Source: Paragordius varius
Taxonomy: Eukaryota; Nematomorpha
Assembly (NCBI GenBank): GCA_964247055.1
Contig: OZ176058.1
Coordinates: 2,604,001 to 2,668,000, forward strand
Length of the DNA: 64,000 bases
Direction: 5' to 3'
Part shown: in pieces, positions 1 to 15,400 of the stretch
Numbering within the stretch: position 1 is the first letter of the stretch
How the letters are laid out: each line of letters begins with the position of its first letter
Position numbers and translations under genes: made by a program
The notes under the pieces: generated by a model
The model's database searches: none
What the model saw: the letters and a program-made list of their open reading frames with translations, nothing else
What the model was told of the DNA's origin: nothing

Positions 1-64
1 TTAATTTACATTCAAAATTACATGTTTTTTACTAAAAGCATATTACCACACCTGATATATTTAA

Positions 65-455
65 TTAAGAATTACTCGCTTTTTTGTGATATGGCGGCAC
101 TTGTTTTCCAGAGTAGTTACTGTTACCATAATTTGGTGAATATAATGGATTATTATTATTATTATTATTGTTAAGGCCGGTATTGCTATTATTTTGATAC
201 ATTAAATCAGTAAGCCCACTATATTCACTAGATAGCATCAGAGATGATTCACCACCCCCATTACTATAAAAATCTGAGGAAGCGGCAAAGTCAGTTAAAT
301 TGGCAAAAGGGGAGGAATCGGATGAAAATTCTGAAGCATAAAAATTATTCAAATCTCTGGAATGATTTGGCTTCATATTATCCTTTAGATTGCTAAATGA
401 TACAACATTGCTCCAAAGTTGATTGGCATCATTGGACGAATTAGAATTATATTTT
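65..455 (-). CDS. TMEM131: TMEM131 exon 41: last exon, third Trp motif and stop
   Basis: KYNSNSSNDANQLWSNVVSF, EFSSDSSPFANLTDFAAS, a run of nine Asn, and a basic end HKKASNS before TAA. Acceptor is CCTTTTAG. Composition and the LWSN motif resemble the human C-terminus (SGLWSPVSN). The upstream junction is unresolved by phase. Confidence 0.75.
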
Positions 456-3400
456 CTAAAAGGATAAACATTTATGTATACCATTTACAATTCAAACTCA
501 CCCTCGTACAATTCAAATTACCCTTCAATTAAAATATATGTTTTTTAGATTAAAAAATACCGTATTTTTATATATTTAAAAAATCAAAATTTTGTTTTAA
601 ATCAATAACAATACTGAAAAAATAATAAACTTGTCATAGAGATAAATTTCATATTAATAAGAGTAGTTCGAAAACATATAATTTATTTTTAAGGTGAATT
701 TGAATTGTTCGAGGGTGAATTTGAATTGTTTAAGGATCAATTTGAACTGTAAACCGTATATACAACAAAATGTCCTAAAGTATCAATTACATTGATTAAT
801 AGCAATGTAACTTTTTGGTGGAAAATTATTATTTCCAATTAAAATTTTGCGTAAATCGTATTATTAACCTTTAAATGAGCCTAAAAATAGATAGCGCCCA
901 ATACGAGCCAAGTTTTACAAGTTACCGTTAAGAAATGTGTGCGCATTTTTTTGTTAAAAGTAAGGGGTCCTTATAGGGGACTACTGTAGTCATTAGTTAA
1001 AACTCATTATAAAAAGTTTCAAACATACTTTATTGGGCTAAATAGGGCTTGAACCTTCTTATTGTTGTTGTGGAATGATACCGTTTTTGTGATAAATTCA
1101 TTATAATTATCCTTTCCAGGGATAAAAGAAGTATTGTTGCTATTATTACCAAAATCAGATTTATTATAATTTTCCCAGAGAGCTGATAATTCGCTATGAG
1201 CCTTGTGTGCCATTTGACTTAAGGTACGGGGATCATTCGCATTATATAGGGAACTGCCATCAATGTTCATGGTATTGTTAGAACCTAAAAGATATAGTTT
1301 ATCGAGATTTTTAATGATGCCAAATATATAGTAAGACTCAAAATTAACATGTATATAATGAAAGTTATAAAAAACTAAAACATTATTTCGTTTTTGACTT
1401 TTATAAACACTAATTTTTAGTTTATATTTTAAATTTATTTTCACCTTTGACAAAGATTACTTTTATAGTAATCCGAGATTCCTAATAAATTCATTCGATT
1501 ATAGCTGTAATATAATCCCAATGTGGATAAAATAACTAACAGAAACAATTAAAAAATTAAATTCCCTAATTTTAACAACTTATGCTATTTAAGGGTAGTT
1601 TTTAAGACAACTAGATATATACACTACATTTAAAAATGATCTGATGCAAATATTCGCAATAATAGGGGACCTTCTTATTATCGACCTGAATCTATGTGGC
1701 CATGAACAAAATTTTGGAAAACTTAAAATGTAATCTAGGAGAAAAATTACCTAAGGAAAAAACTTACTATCATCTATCCTATTTTACCCACCGTTAAGAC
1801 TTTAAAATTTAAGTTTAACATAATATTTCGAAATACATGGTGTATAAGTAGAAGCGAAATTACCGTATGAGTAAATAAACATAGTTAGAAGTTGTTAATT
1901 ATTGCCAAATAGTAAATACTCAAAAAAGTAACTATAAGCCAATAATACTGCCCTTTGTTGTATTAATTCTTTGGCAATTAAAAACTTTTTAGCAATATTA
2001 TACTTACTCATATTGTATTTTCTACAAGCTATCCACAAAAACAGTGATATCATGAAAAAATTTAATGCGTTTAATTTACCCATTGTATCCTCAATGTTTT
2101 TCAAATTTTGTGGATAATTTTGGTTAGAATTTCTCAACATACCACCTGGGGTATTCATATTTTGTTCCAAATAATTTTTAACAGAAGGGCCAAATTCTTG
2201 CGTATGAAAGGCATTAGTTTGTTCACTCAACTGGGCAAATAAATCGATGGGTGGAGATGCCCGCGTAGTTTGCTGTTCTCGTTTAATGTGTTGTAATTGA
2301 TGTTGCTGATTATGATTAGTTAAAACATCATCCCAAATGGGTGTTGCACTTCGACTCGATTTTTCTGAATTTAAAAATTGAGAATAGAGAAATATTTTGT
2401 AAAAGTTTATAAGCTTTTATTTCGTTTGACAGTGATTACTTGTAGTAATCGAAATATAATAATAAATTTATATAATTTAAGCTGAATTATATTTATATAA
2501 TAAAACTATACAATGCTTGTTCTATTACAACATATTTGATTGGTTATGAACATATATGGTTAATTTGTAATCATATGTTTTTATAACTAATCGCTATATA
2601 CTAATCATTTTCCTTTAAAATTGCACCAAAATTTTCAAAAAAATAAAAATTAAAAGATCACAATTTTTTGCATATTATCATATTTAAACTTTAAACCATT
2701 TTATACAAATTCAACATCTAGAAAAAACATATATGAATTAATACGCGCATGGTTTATCGGTTATCTCAAATATAAAATGCTATAAAAATTTGTAAAATAT
2801 AGCAGAAAATATCTATACCTGAACTTGAGTAACTATGATGTAGGTCTATAAAATTTTGTAATAATATTCCAGACGGGCTGGTGGTGTTTGTTGAAGAACC
2901 ATTTGCAAAGGTTTTATTGCTATTTCTTGTACCACCATTTTTATGGTAATTTTTATTATACCTATTATCATTCATTGATAAGGTATTGTGTCGACGTCTA
3001 TTACGTTGCAGTAAATCTCCAATCTCATCCGAATTAGTTGGGGTTAAACTGCGTTCACTACAAACATATTTATAATGAGTGTGACATTTAAACAATATAA
3101 GAAGAATTCAATCAATTCAAACACCCCAAAAAATTGTCAAATAAAACAACTAAAGTATCTCGGATCGTTAAACTAAAAAGTGATAAAATGACGAAAACTT
3201 TCAGGTAACTTACAAAAAAAAAGTTTTTTTATTATGGAAGCCTAGAATTTCAATAAATTATTAGAAATCCAGTAATAATAATCAATAATTAGAATCAAAT
3301 GAAGCAAATATGTTTGACTGTTTTTTTCATCTCTATTGTTTAACAAGGGTATCGCAATACATATATTTGTCATATAAACATATCATAATTAAGGTGTACA

Positions 3401-6400
3401 ATTATAAATTATGATCCTACATAAAATTCCATTAATACAAAAAAAATAAATATATATAAAGCAAACAAACGAATGAAAAAAATCAATATAACCTATCATC
3501 CATAATGGCGGGTATATTGTCGCTATTGCCATGATTAGGTCTACTAAAACTGGCATTTTTCTGCATATTTTTTTTGTTGACCACTGTATTATCGTTTGAC
3601 TTCTTTTTCCCAGTATCTTTGGCTATTATACTGGCCAGAGTGGGTGATTTATACTGTCGTTGATATGTATTAGTAGTAGAAGACGACTTCTGATTTTTTA
3701 GGGCATTTTCTTTATTCTCAACATTTTTTTCCGAAGTTGTTATATTAGGGGTCGTAGTCGAAATTTCGTCAGGTTTCTTTTGGGTGCTTTTACTGCTTTT
3801 TACATTGTTGACATTTTGATTTTCAACATTTTTTTGCCAACCTGTAATTTGATTTTTTGTCGTCAAATCTTTTTTCTTTTTAACGTTTGCGTTGTTGGGA
3901 TTCAGTTTAATTATAGTTTTTTCTCTTTTTACATTAGTATCATTATTTTTGTGATCAAAATCCTTATCAACTAATTTATTTTCATTTTGGCCATCCGAAA
4001 AATTTGATTCTTTATCAGTTTGATTATCAGGGATGTGTTGGTTATTTAGTGTTACATTTGATTTTTTCCCAACTTCATGATGTGTTTCGGGCAAGATTGG
4101 CTTATCCTCTAAACATTATTGAATAATAGACATAAATTAAAATTATTGCAAATACACAATGATAATATGAGGTATAAAAAATATCGGTTATAAAAATAAA
4201 GTGCTGCTGATAATCATTTAGTTTGCGATATTTAAATAAAACCCTAGTTTTTGTCTTATAATTACTTGAAATACCTTCCCATAAACTTACTAGTGGTAAA
4301 ATTATTGGAGCCCTTATAAGAAGTGTAAAAATAATAATAAAATATAAATAATCTTTTTTTCTGAAAATATTAAAATAAATATCAAAAGATTAATAAAAAT
4401 CTATTTTATTAATTTATTTAATAAATGAATCTACGGATATTTAGCCATATTTCTTTCTTAATAGGATTCAATATGAGGGGACTATTGAAATTTTTTATAG
4501 GAAAAATTCCAAATCATAAATAAAATACCCTTCGCGGCATCATTTGAAAGGGTATTATCATTATCGTGATTAGTAGACAAAATTCTACGCCTAGGTTTTC
4601 TATGTTTCAAATTCATCTCTTTAACGCTATTTTTTTCCTCATTTGGCGGTTTTATTATATCTATATTTCCAACTGTTGCTGTATTTGCTAAAGAAGGAGG
4701 AGTAATAATTTGTGTTTCTTCTTGATTTTTGCCTATGAAAAAAAATTAGTAATGGTAAAAATGTGTTTAACATGCGTCTCTCAAAGACTTTATATGCGGG
4801 CAGCGAAAAATTTGACAATACATAATTTGCAATAATAATATGCTCATTAAATTTAAGCAAAAATAAATGTTAACCATTTTTTAAAAAAGTCTATTCACCG
4901 ATTAGCCTAGAAAAAATTGATATATTGTGTTTAAATTGAAATCTAATAAATTTTTTGAGTGCTCATATGTATTCAAATTTGACCGGCGTTTTTGAGTCAA
5001 AAGTGCGGCCTGCAAAGCCAATTGTTTTGAACATCCCTAGTATAGAGGGAGGGGGACTCTTACGCTGTGTGTATAGAGTGCCAGAGTTCAAATCCCAAAA
5101 CTACCCATTTTTTACATATACCATTTACAATTCAATTTAACCCTTAAACAATTCAAATTCACCCTTAAAGAAATCAAATTCACCCTCGAACAATTTAAAT
5201 TCATCCTTAAACAATTCAAATTCACCCTCAAATAAAAAATATGTTTTTTAAGATTAAAAATTACCTATATTTTATATATTTTTAAAAAATAAAAATTCCA
5301 TTTTAAATTAAAATAATACTGAAAAAATAATAAACTATACCATAAACATATATTTTATATTAATCATGAATTATATTATTTCGAAAACACATAATTTATT
5401 TTTAGGAATTGTTCAAAGGTGAATTTTAATTGTTCGAGGGTGAATTTGAATTGTTCAAGGGTGAATTTGAACTGTAAATGGTATATTTACAATCACCCCT
5501 GGGCAGACAGGCAGGCGAGTGTTCACAAGTCGATATACATTTTTTAGTCCCTACTCTTTGATATATAAAAGGAAATAAGAGACTCTAAACCAGGAAGTTC
5601 CAAAACAAATGGCTTCGCGGCCCGCATTTTGTCTAAGAAAAACCGATCGGCCGCACAAAATTCAAACACAAAAAAATGTTTTTTTAAATTTCGTTGCCAT
5701 TTATATAGACTGATTTTAAAAATTTTTGTTCAAAAAACATTCATTTTACTAAGATTTTGATAGCATATTTTTGCAAATTATTAATTTGCCGCTTGTTAAA
5801 CACCCCTGCTACAATTTTTTTGGCAAATTTATTGATATGACAAAGTTATTAGTTTACGAAATATTCAATTTTATAAATTGCTGGATGAGTCAATATTTAA
5901 CCTTAGGTGGTATCCGTTTATATACAATTAAAAACATTGAATTATTATTATTCATTTAGTTATATTAAAATTAAATGGCTTTCTATTAATATAATTTTCT
6001 TAAGCTTAATACTCAATAAATAATTAATGGAGTTTAATATATTAGAAAATCTACTCCAATATTTAATAACCGTATTCATTTATTTTAGTTAATTAGATGG
6101 CGTAATTATTTTTTGTTTGAACGTATTTGTAAAACTATTTGGAGATAATAAATGAAACTAATATACAGGAGAAGGTTAGAACCGAAATAAAGTGATACAA
6201 AATGTAAATTTTTTTGAATATATCCATTATGAATTAATGTTTCTTTATTCCATATAGAAGGTGAAACTTAGGGCTCCTCGGAGTTTTGTTTCCATGAAGT
6301 AATAATGAATTTTTGGTTATCCACACTTACCACAAAACAAAATTTGGTAAAAAACATAATGAAGCACAATTTATTTTTAACTAACATAAGACCGAATACT

Positions 6401-9400
6401 TTTAACTTATTTTTCATGTTTGCCATTGTATACTATAAATTTTTTAGAAAGCTTATAAAATATCGATGTTTTAGTAACTTATAAGAACCAAACTATAACA
6501 TAAATCTATAAATTTATCATTATTTTACTTTTGAATTCCTCCTTATGGTGCTCAAAAATTGATAATCAGCTGTTTTATGGCTGCATTTATAAGCAGCTAA
6601 CAAACAGTCAGAAACAGACACAATCTACGCAAAGTATTTTACTTATGATGCAAAAAACATTTTTCCTCATCAAATTACCTTTTTCAGGTAGAGAAGGCAT
6701 GTCCAGGGTATTATTTGAGTTTATACTTTTAGCATTACTAACAACACACGCATTATGTGTGCCCAAATTTTTTCGACTTTTAGAGCGGCGAGAAGATTTG
6801 TTAAGGTTATTTTTATTATTACCATTATTTATTTGCTTGCTATCTTCTTTGTTTGCGGGGAAATTTATACGGTTATTTGTTTGTGTAGATTGTAAAGTTA
6901 CTGTCGGGCTCCCAAAAGACCACACAAAGAATTTATTTCGTAAAACATTTAGGGTCTGAATGATTGTATTTATGATTGGATATGAAACAATTTTAGGGTT
7001 TTGTTCAATAGGTTTTTGAGTCTGAGATATTTGAGTATTCTCATTACTTTTTGATTTTACAGTGCTGGTAGTATTCGCATTGTTGTTAAAGTAATTTTGA
7101 AAATAAAATGTCTGTATATGAGCTATTCTAACACCTTCGATGTAGGCCACAATCGTAACTAACCCGAGTAAGATAATCATGGACACAAGCTATATAGCAA
7201 AAATTAATATTTTTAATGGATGATTAAATATACTTTGTATTACTTGGCAGCTAAATTTATATTATAAGGATTAAAGATGTAGGTAATGATTTCAAATATT
7301 TCAATATATCAATTCGTGAAATTCATTATTTTATTCAAATCCGATATATGGAAAGCTACAACTGTTTAAACATATATTCATTACTTAATTTTATAAAGAT
7401 GATATATTTTTACATGTTGATTTTAGGATTTTTTTCCATCTAATAAATAACTCAAGTTTTATAAATATAATTAAAATACCAATTTTCGAAGAAAATCTAT
7501 CTTTATGCATTTGATAAATAGACAAAATTTAGTGATTATAAAAGCTAAAATTTAACAATTCTTAATATTTAATTAAATACAAATGTTAAGTTTATGAAAA
7601 ATTAATTATGATTGAAAGAATCTTAATAGAGCTAAGTTTAATTAAAAATGAGTTTGATTGGAAGAATCTTAAGGAATAGTGTTAAGTTTGACTGGAAAAT
7701 TGTTGAATTTATTGGAAAATTGTTAAGTTTGATTGTAATTCGGGAAAAGGATTTGAAATACTTACAGTGCAATAAAAAAGCCCAGTTTCCCAAGGGGGTC
7801 TACTGACTCGCCGAGCACATTGTTTAGCCATTAAAGCCGGTAAAGTCCCCAATAAACCAATTTGCAAAATTTCTTCGCGACTTTTAGGCAGAACAGTTCT
7901 AAAATGGTTTTTCGTGAAGATTAAATTACAACGTAAATTGTAAAAAATAATTAGTCTTATTGTAATTCATGGTATTAAATTAACATTCAGGATCAAATTT
8001 ATATTAAAAATTTACCTGTTAGTGAAAAATTAGTGTTTTAACATTATTTTGTGGGTAAAACAATCAAATTATAAAAAATATTATAATTAGAAAGAATGTA
8101 ACCGTTTAAATAACCGAAATAGTGGTTTTAAAATAAAGAAATTTTCTAAAGGTCTTTTCATACTTTTTAAAATAAATTAGCACAAATATCATTTGTATTT
8201 TAAAAATAGCATGTCGGGGTTCTTATTACAGTAGAATAAGCAAAAAGCGATAATTAATGTATTTTTTTTCTCGTTCGTGGAAAAGAATATTTTATTCAAA
8301 GTGATCCTTTACGTTTTAAAAAAATATTTTGACCAAATAATTAGTTTAAACACGATTTTATACAAAATTTAATATGATTAAATAAAACTATTGCGCCTCG
8401 CCAATGCTTAGCGTAAAAAAACGTTTATTAAATAATCGCATATATTTTAAAATCGATGAATATATAAATTGAAAATTAACTTTTTTGATTTTATATTTCT
8501 GTCTGGTTCTTCATTAGTCATTGCAATATCATCCCGCGTAGTTATGAATAAAAACACCTGCGTTCTCGAAACAGCAAAATCCGGTGAAAAACTATATATT
8601 AGTATTTAATAAATATTTAAGGCGAAAAATGCATGTAACTAAAATAAAAAATAAATATTTATCAAATAAGTTATTATAGTTCTAACCTAATCATTTCCAA
8701 AAAAAATTAACTCTAACCTTAAATATTGAAATTAAAACAGAAGTTGTTAATACATTCCATCTAAAACCATTCTATAAAAATGAATTAATTATAGATAAAA
8801 TCTAAAGATCTAACATCAATCCTACCCAATTTAAAATCCGAATCAAATTCCAAAAAAACAAGCCAATAATAACTCATTCTTAAATTAGCTCATAAAAATG
8901 TCCTCTAGAAAAGTAAAGATAAAATATTTTTTTTAAAGCGTTAATTAAAAAAATAAGTCACCTAACGTCTATTCTACGTGTTTGATTAGGTTTTAGGACA
9001 GAATCTGTAAGTGAGACACAATCGGAAACGCGAAAACCACGGAGTGTACATTCATTTTGTAGTTCATGATTTAGGGTTATTTCATTCAAATCTTGTTGGG
9101 ATTTCATAGTGTTGGGGTGTTTTTTATTGTTTAGGGGAGATGATTTTCTAAGCCACAGATAGGAAATAAAAAAATATTAATATTATTTCCTATTAAACTA
9201 TGTTAATTTCTTAAATTCATATATAGGTTTAATGAAAAAAAATATTATTCATAAAAACTATCACATATTTTCAGCTTTACTAATAAGTATTATAATACAT
9301 TTATATATATACCGAGTAAACCGCCTGTAATGATCCGATTTCTGAAATAAATACACGACTTATAATCCGCATCAAGTTTATTTTTTTGCAATTATAATTT

Positions 9401-12400
9401 AATATTTTCTAATAAATGATGTTTTTACGCAAATTTATATTCATAATAGCCAAACATCAATGTTAATGTTTAAGCGTATAATAAAATTTACATAAAATAC
9501 GGATTACAATTAATATGTTTTAACAAGATCACTGCAAATTTAAAAAATCTCAAAACATTTTTGATAAAAAGAGATTAAAAACAAAATTTATTAATCTGCT
9601 CAACGCAAAATATTAAAGTTTTTTAACCTAAAATTCATTTTTTTCAAAAAACTTATTGAAACAACCAAATTTACTAAAAACATGGATGCTAATTAAAAAT
9701 GTTTATTATGCCGTGTTAAAAAATTAACCATCTTACTTTTGATTCTATATACGAAATTTTTAGGAATAATTGGATAAAACTTAATCGTGAAATTTTAGTA
9801 AAATTATATACCTTGAAAATAAAATTTTTAAACCAGTCCATAGATGACGCCGTGCCCAACCAAAAAATGTGTGGTTTTTTGTTAATTTTCCTATCACCAT
9901 CACAGGCTCAGAGGTTAAACCAATTTTAGCTATTCGAAGCGGTAAATCGCCTTTGTTTTTGATCAAGAAACTACGTTTAAGTCCATAATAAATTGAGATG
10001 GGATCTATCGAAATAGGAAAAAATAGTATACCTTACAGCTCAAATTCGCCTTGGAACAATTAAAATTCACCCTAAAAATTAATTATGTGCTTACAAACTA
10101 ATATAACTCATTATTAATATGAAATTTATGTTTATGGTATAGTTTATTATTTTTTCCGTAATATTTTATTTTAAAACAAAATTTCTATTTTTTAAAAATA
10201 TATAAAATATAGGTAATTTTTAATCTGAAAAAACATATATTTTATTTGTGGGCGAATATGAATTGTTCGAGGGTGAATCTGTTCAAGGGTGAATTTAAAT
10301 TTTTGAAGGGTGTTTTTGTTTATGGGAAATTGAATTGTAAATGGTATATACGAAATTCTAAATAATGCTCTAACTACCCTATGCTTTTTTAAATTATATT
10401 TACAATTCATTTTTATTAACGATTACTTATCGTTTGGGAACAGTTTTTATCCCCAAAGCTATAGATTCATCCTTAAAAACATCAAAAATATTGGACCAAA
10501 AGATATAAAGATGGGTTCAATGGTCTTTTATGCAAAATATATTAAAAAGAAAAAATATCTTCAATCATATATTCATTGTTTTTCGTTTATTTCGCTATAA
10601 ATAATAATTATTAACACAAGCAATTTACCAATAATTTTTAATAATTTTAAACTTAAAATAAACTGTTTGTTTTAATTGAAATTTTAGAGCTATATATAAC
10701 TACATAAATTACACAAATTGTAGAATACTTATATTATGTTTATAAATGTATCATATATATAACTTTGATTTTAATATTCTATCATAAACATTTACCTATA
10801 TATCGTTATACAATCTTTATAAATAATAATTATTAACAGAGACAATTTACCAATAATTTTAATAATTTTAAACTTTAAAGTCATCAACTGTTTGTTATGA
10901 TTGGAATCTTAGAGCTATATATATAACTACATTATAAATATAACTATGAATTCGATATCATAACTTTATACCTAAATATCGTTATATAATCTAAATTATA
11001 AATCGTTGATGTAAAATAAAAATTTGTTTTACAAAGCTTTTCAATATATTTAATTAATTAATTCAAAAAAGGCTGCAGCTTTTATAATCTTCCAAATTTA
11101 TAAAACTAACCAATTATGTAACTTACCATGCATTTTATTTTTTCCTGCAACGTTAGACCAAACTGGCTTACTGCTACAATGTTTAAAATGATCGGGTTTG
11201 AAAGCAAAGGCCAGTTGAGGGATACTTAATGTTGTTGAGTGTCCGTTCATCAATATATTTTGATTTGTTTGAGTGGGTTTTATAAACGCTCTAAATCCAT
11301 ATTGAAAGAATTTTGAAAATAAATTATCTTTTCTTTTTTGTGGCTGAGAAACTATAAAATGTTCGGAAAATGTGAGGGGATTCATAGAGATTGGATCCAA
11401 CAGTGAAATTTTACCTTGACCACCCCGACCATGGATTTCAAGGGCTTCCAGTACGGTTAAATTATTTCTAAAACGATGGACATAGGGCATTTAAAATATA
11501 ATTTTAACAGTATAAATTGTTGAAAACGAAATATTGGGTAAATGAATTTAGTGAAAAACATTTTTTGGTAATCTATTTATATATCTGCAATTTTAATATT
11601 ATACCATTTAAACGTCAAATTCACTCTTAACTTTAGATTCATAATTAAACGTTTAAAATGTACCTTAACAATAAATTATAAGCTTTTGGGCTAATTTGTC
11701 TTTTTGATTATGTAAATTTTAAACAAAATATCATTTTTTAAAAGTATACTATTTATAATTATAATTCACCCTTGAATTCATATTCAGCTTCAAAAAAATT
11801 ATGTGTTATCAAATTAAATATTACCTATGTTTTTAAAAAGTAAAATTTTGTTTATTAAAATAATACCGAAAAAAAACTAAAATATGCCATAAAGATATAT
11901 TTCATATTAATAATGAGTTATATTAGTGCAAAATAATATAATTGTTTTTTAGGGTGAATTTGAATTCTTTAAGGGTAATTTAAACTGGAAATGGTATATT
12001 TAAAAATACAGATAAATTATTTTTTGATTGGTTATATTTAAAGAGGAATTTGAGGTTAATGCATTTCCAAGAAACTATATAAAATGAAATCAAGTTTGGT
12101 AAAATTTTTAATAATCGCAAATTTTAATTAAAATTCAAAAACAAACAGCAGCTAAAATAAATCTTTAAAATTTGTGATATATCAAAGGGAAAAAAATACC
12201 TAAACAGGAGGATAGTTTTATAGGTGTGTCCCATGAGTTTTGGATTAAACTTTATCAAAAATTTGGCCTCTCGATACGGTTCAAGTTTAAATGCCAGAGT
12301 TGATGGGTGGTAATTGATATGTTCTATATTATATTTATTACATAAATAAAGCAATCTCATAATATCTAATACCGCGACCCACAGGCAGCATATGGCATTA

Positions 12401-15400
12401 AAAGTACTTTTTTATAGCCTTAAACTATTAATTAAATTTATTTCGAATATGTAAATCTGCAAATGTTTCTCAAACAGCTATAAATTTTTATCGGTATTAT
12501 ATAATGGACAGCCCTTGAGACGATTTGCGCCCTTTTAAATTTTTTTGGTGAGCACTACTGTTGTGTAAAACAAAATTATAAAGACAAAACGAAAAAATTT
12601 AAGGACAATATTTTTTGTTATCCTTATATAAAAAAAATATAATTACAGTCTGATATACGTTGTTTCCTAATCACATCAGACGATACAATTAATAGTGAAT
12701 TAAACCGTTTGAGTTGTTTGCGTTATAATAAATAATATTTAATCCATTCTTTAGAATATCTAATTAAAGATTTAACACGCTTTTTTCAAATGTAATAAAA
12801 AATAACAATATAAATTTTTTATCCAATATTACCATAACTTAATAATTTAATGTTAAACTACTATAACTTAAATTCAAGAATAAATAAAATATATTAAAAG
12901 CTTAAAAAAGTATACTACTGCAAACATGTACTAATATTCAAAATAATGTAAAGACTAAATATACATCATATATATAAATATACATATTCATGTAAAATTA
13001 ATACAAAAGGATATGTCCGAATTTATCAGAAAATATATATAAATCTAATAAAAAAAAACAAAACAAGCATATTAAAAAAACCTTCATTAGATCCTTCGCT
13101 TGCCCCTGGCGATTTCGAGTTATACAACCAAGAAAATAGCGAAAAAGTTGTTGAAGATGGTGATGAAAATAAACCTTTTCTTTCCTTTTTATTATAACTA
13201 CCACCACTAAAATAATTTGACGCCCCCCTTGAATCGCCATTAAAATACTGTTGAAGTCTAGCGTCTGAAAATCGGCGCTCTATATTCGGGGCATTTAACA
13301 GGATAGACGAGTCTAATGATATAACTTCAAACACATTATTCATCAGGCCGTTGTTTTGTTTAGTTTCAAAAACAATGTTTGATGAATCATTAGTAAAATC
13401 ACCAACTTTATCATTAGAATCAGAGAATGATGAATCTAAATTGGAAAAACTGCCACTATTGCTGGTGGTATGAGATGTAAATAGTGATATATCATCACCT
13501 ATCCCCACACTTTGAAGCAAATATGGCATAAGCAATTTTTTCCTCTGTAATCGAGCCATACTATCAGAGTTATTATTGGTTGTTGTATCGTAGGTGGGAT
13601 CTATTGTCGAGTTATTTGATATAAGATAATATGTTTTATTAAATATTGACAATGAATTTGGATATTTGAATAAATTATTTAAGAAACTCTTCTTTATTAA
13701 TTGCAAACTACATAAATATAGGAAATATCGATTGATGCATAATTATAAGCTTATTATTTTCAAATAATTGTAAAATTCTTAAAACACTCTCAAAAGTTTT
13801 AACCGTATATAAGCCTATTTTTAAATGATTTTAAAATTCACAAAAACACTTTCAAAAGTTTTAACCGTAATCATGATATTTCTTATAAAAGAGTTTTAAT
13901 TTTTGTTAAAAAGTAACCTTCTTTTGAGTATTGTGTTTCATTTTATTAATCATCATAAAAAAAGTTATTAAGATTGATAAGTATACGGAACAGGTAATAA
14001 GTTTAGACCTTATGTCAAAATAAACTATACAAAAAATTAACGAGATGATTCAAATAAATATTTTACAAAATGATTTACGGAATTTTTCAGTTAAAATTAT
14101 TATTATTCCACGGGCATAGTTTTTACAAAATAATCATTCGAACAAAAAATAATGGATAAGCAAAACCAATTTTTTTTCAAATCATTTAAAAATATTTTAC
14201 CATTGTTTTTGCGCATTTTAGACGTAGGAAAGATTTCAGGGGCCAGAATATCAAACCATTCATTACATTCATTATCTGAGCATGTCAATGTAAGGGGTAC
14301 AATTTGTCCCAATATAGGTTTGTAAGTTGGATTTCGCAATATAATTACTGCAGTCTACAAACACGCATAAATATGATTTCGTTAAAATCAATAGGGGAAT
14401 AAATATACTATAGAAATACAACTAATCTGCGTAATTAAATTTCAACTTTTTGTAAATACATATTCGCGTGTTATGATTTTGAATCCAAAACATATTCCGT
14501 TTAAAACGAAAAAATATGAATAAAGTTATGCGTTTATTTAAAATTAAATTTTTGAATAGACAAAAATAATCTTTTATTAAAATATTAAGCTGAAATGCTT
14601 TTAAATATAAACTTTAATTTTCGACTCTTATATTAAAACCTTTATCGAAGTTTCATGCGATGCAAAAAAAATTATTTCTAAATTTTTAAAAAAAATTATT
14701 AAGATACGTTTTTGCGTAATCTCAGCATTCATGATGATAATGTTTAATTTTAATATTTTTTATTACTTGTTTTAAAGTTTTTATTACGTTGTTTTTTATG
14801 TTTAAAAACCTATATGATTGTAATTATCGCAATGTTAAACATTTTGTAAAAACACCGCACATAATCTAATAAAGCGATTTAACATATATGTATGATAAAT
14901 TATCTCCTATTAATAAAATTACATTAGGTCTCCCAATTTGTGTTCTAGGAAAATACAGAGTATTTTTGCCAATCATAGCTGGTTCGATGATCGGGTAAAA
15001 ATTTTTGCCTTTTTTATTTTGCGCAGTCTTCAAATTTTCATTCTTTAAATTTGTTGACGTATTTTTGCAAGATTTTGTAGCAAATTTTTCATTTTGATCG
15101 TTATTGGAGGAAAATGTTGTAGAAAGTAAAAGAGATGGCCAAGTTAATTCAATATCCGAAACTTCGAATAGTAAATCCGCTTCTCTCATAGTTGTATCGA
15201 TGCGAAACGCTGTATTTAATCTAGTGTCGGGGTTAAATAAATTTTTTTGAAAAAAAATCAGTTATTTAGCATAAGATAACCATTTCATTAATTTTAACGA
15301 GTTTCATTTATTATCAGAATAACAAGCCTTTTAATTTGAAAAAACAATGAATATTTGTTTACCTTATTGTGTTTTTAGATTAAAAATTTAAAAATTATAT

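Larger units (their letters stand above)
7190..9811. other. Introns 31-34, mostly featureless
   Basis: Intron stretches 7190-7765, 7899-8480, 8592-8961 and 9148-9811 contain no recognised element, apart from a short run of GTTAAGTTTGA-type repeats at about 7600-7740. Confidence 0.65.

Noticed and set aside
1379-2505. Possible extra exons around the palindromic sequences in introns 38-40
   Set aside because: The open stretches are half copies of family E or copy F1, and TMEM131 phases already close without them except at junction 40/41.
3780-3974. + strand ORF with hydrophobic look
   Set aside because: Antisense of the Asn/Lys-rich exon 37; AAT and AAA codons read backwards give Ile, Phe and Leu.
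6531-6959. 142-codon + strand ORF
   Set aside because: Antisense to TMEM131 exon 35, which has homology and correct splice phases.
12998-13240. 80-codon minus-strand ORF
   Set aside because: Out-of-frame shadow of exon 28.
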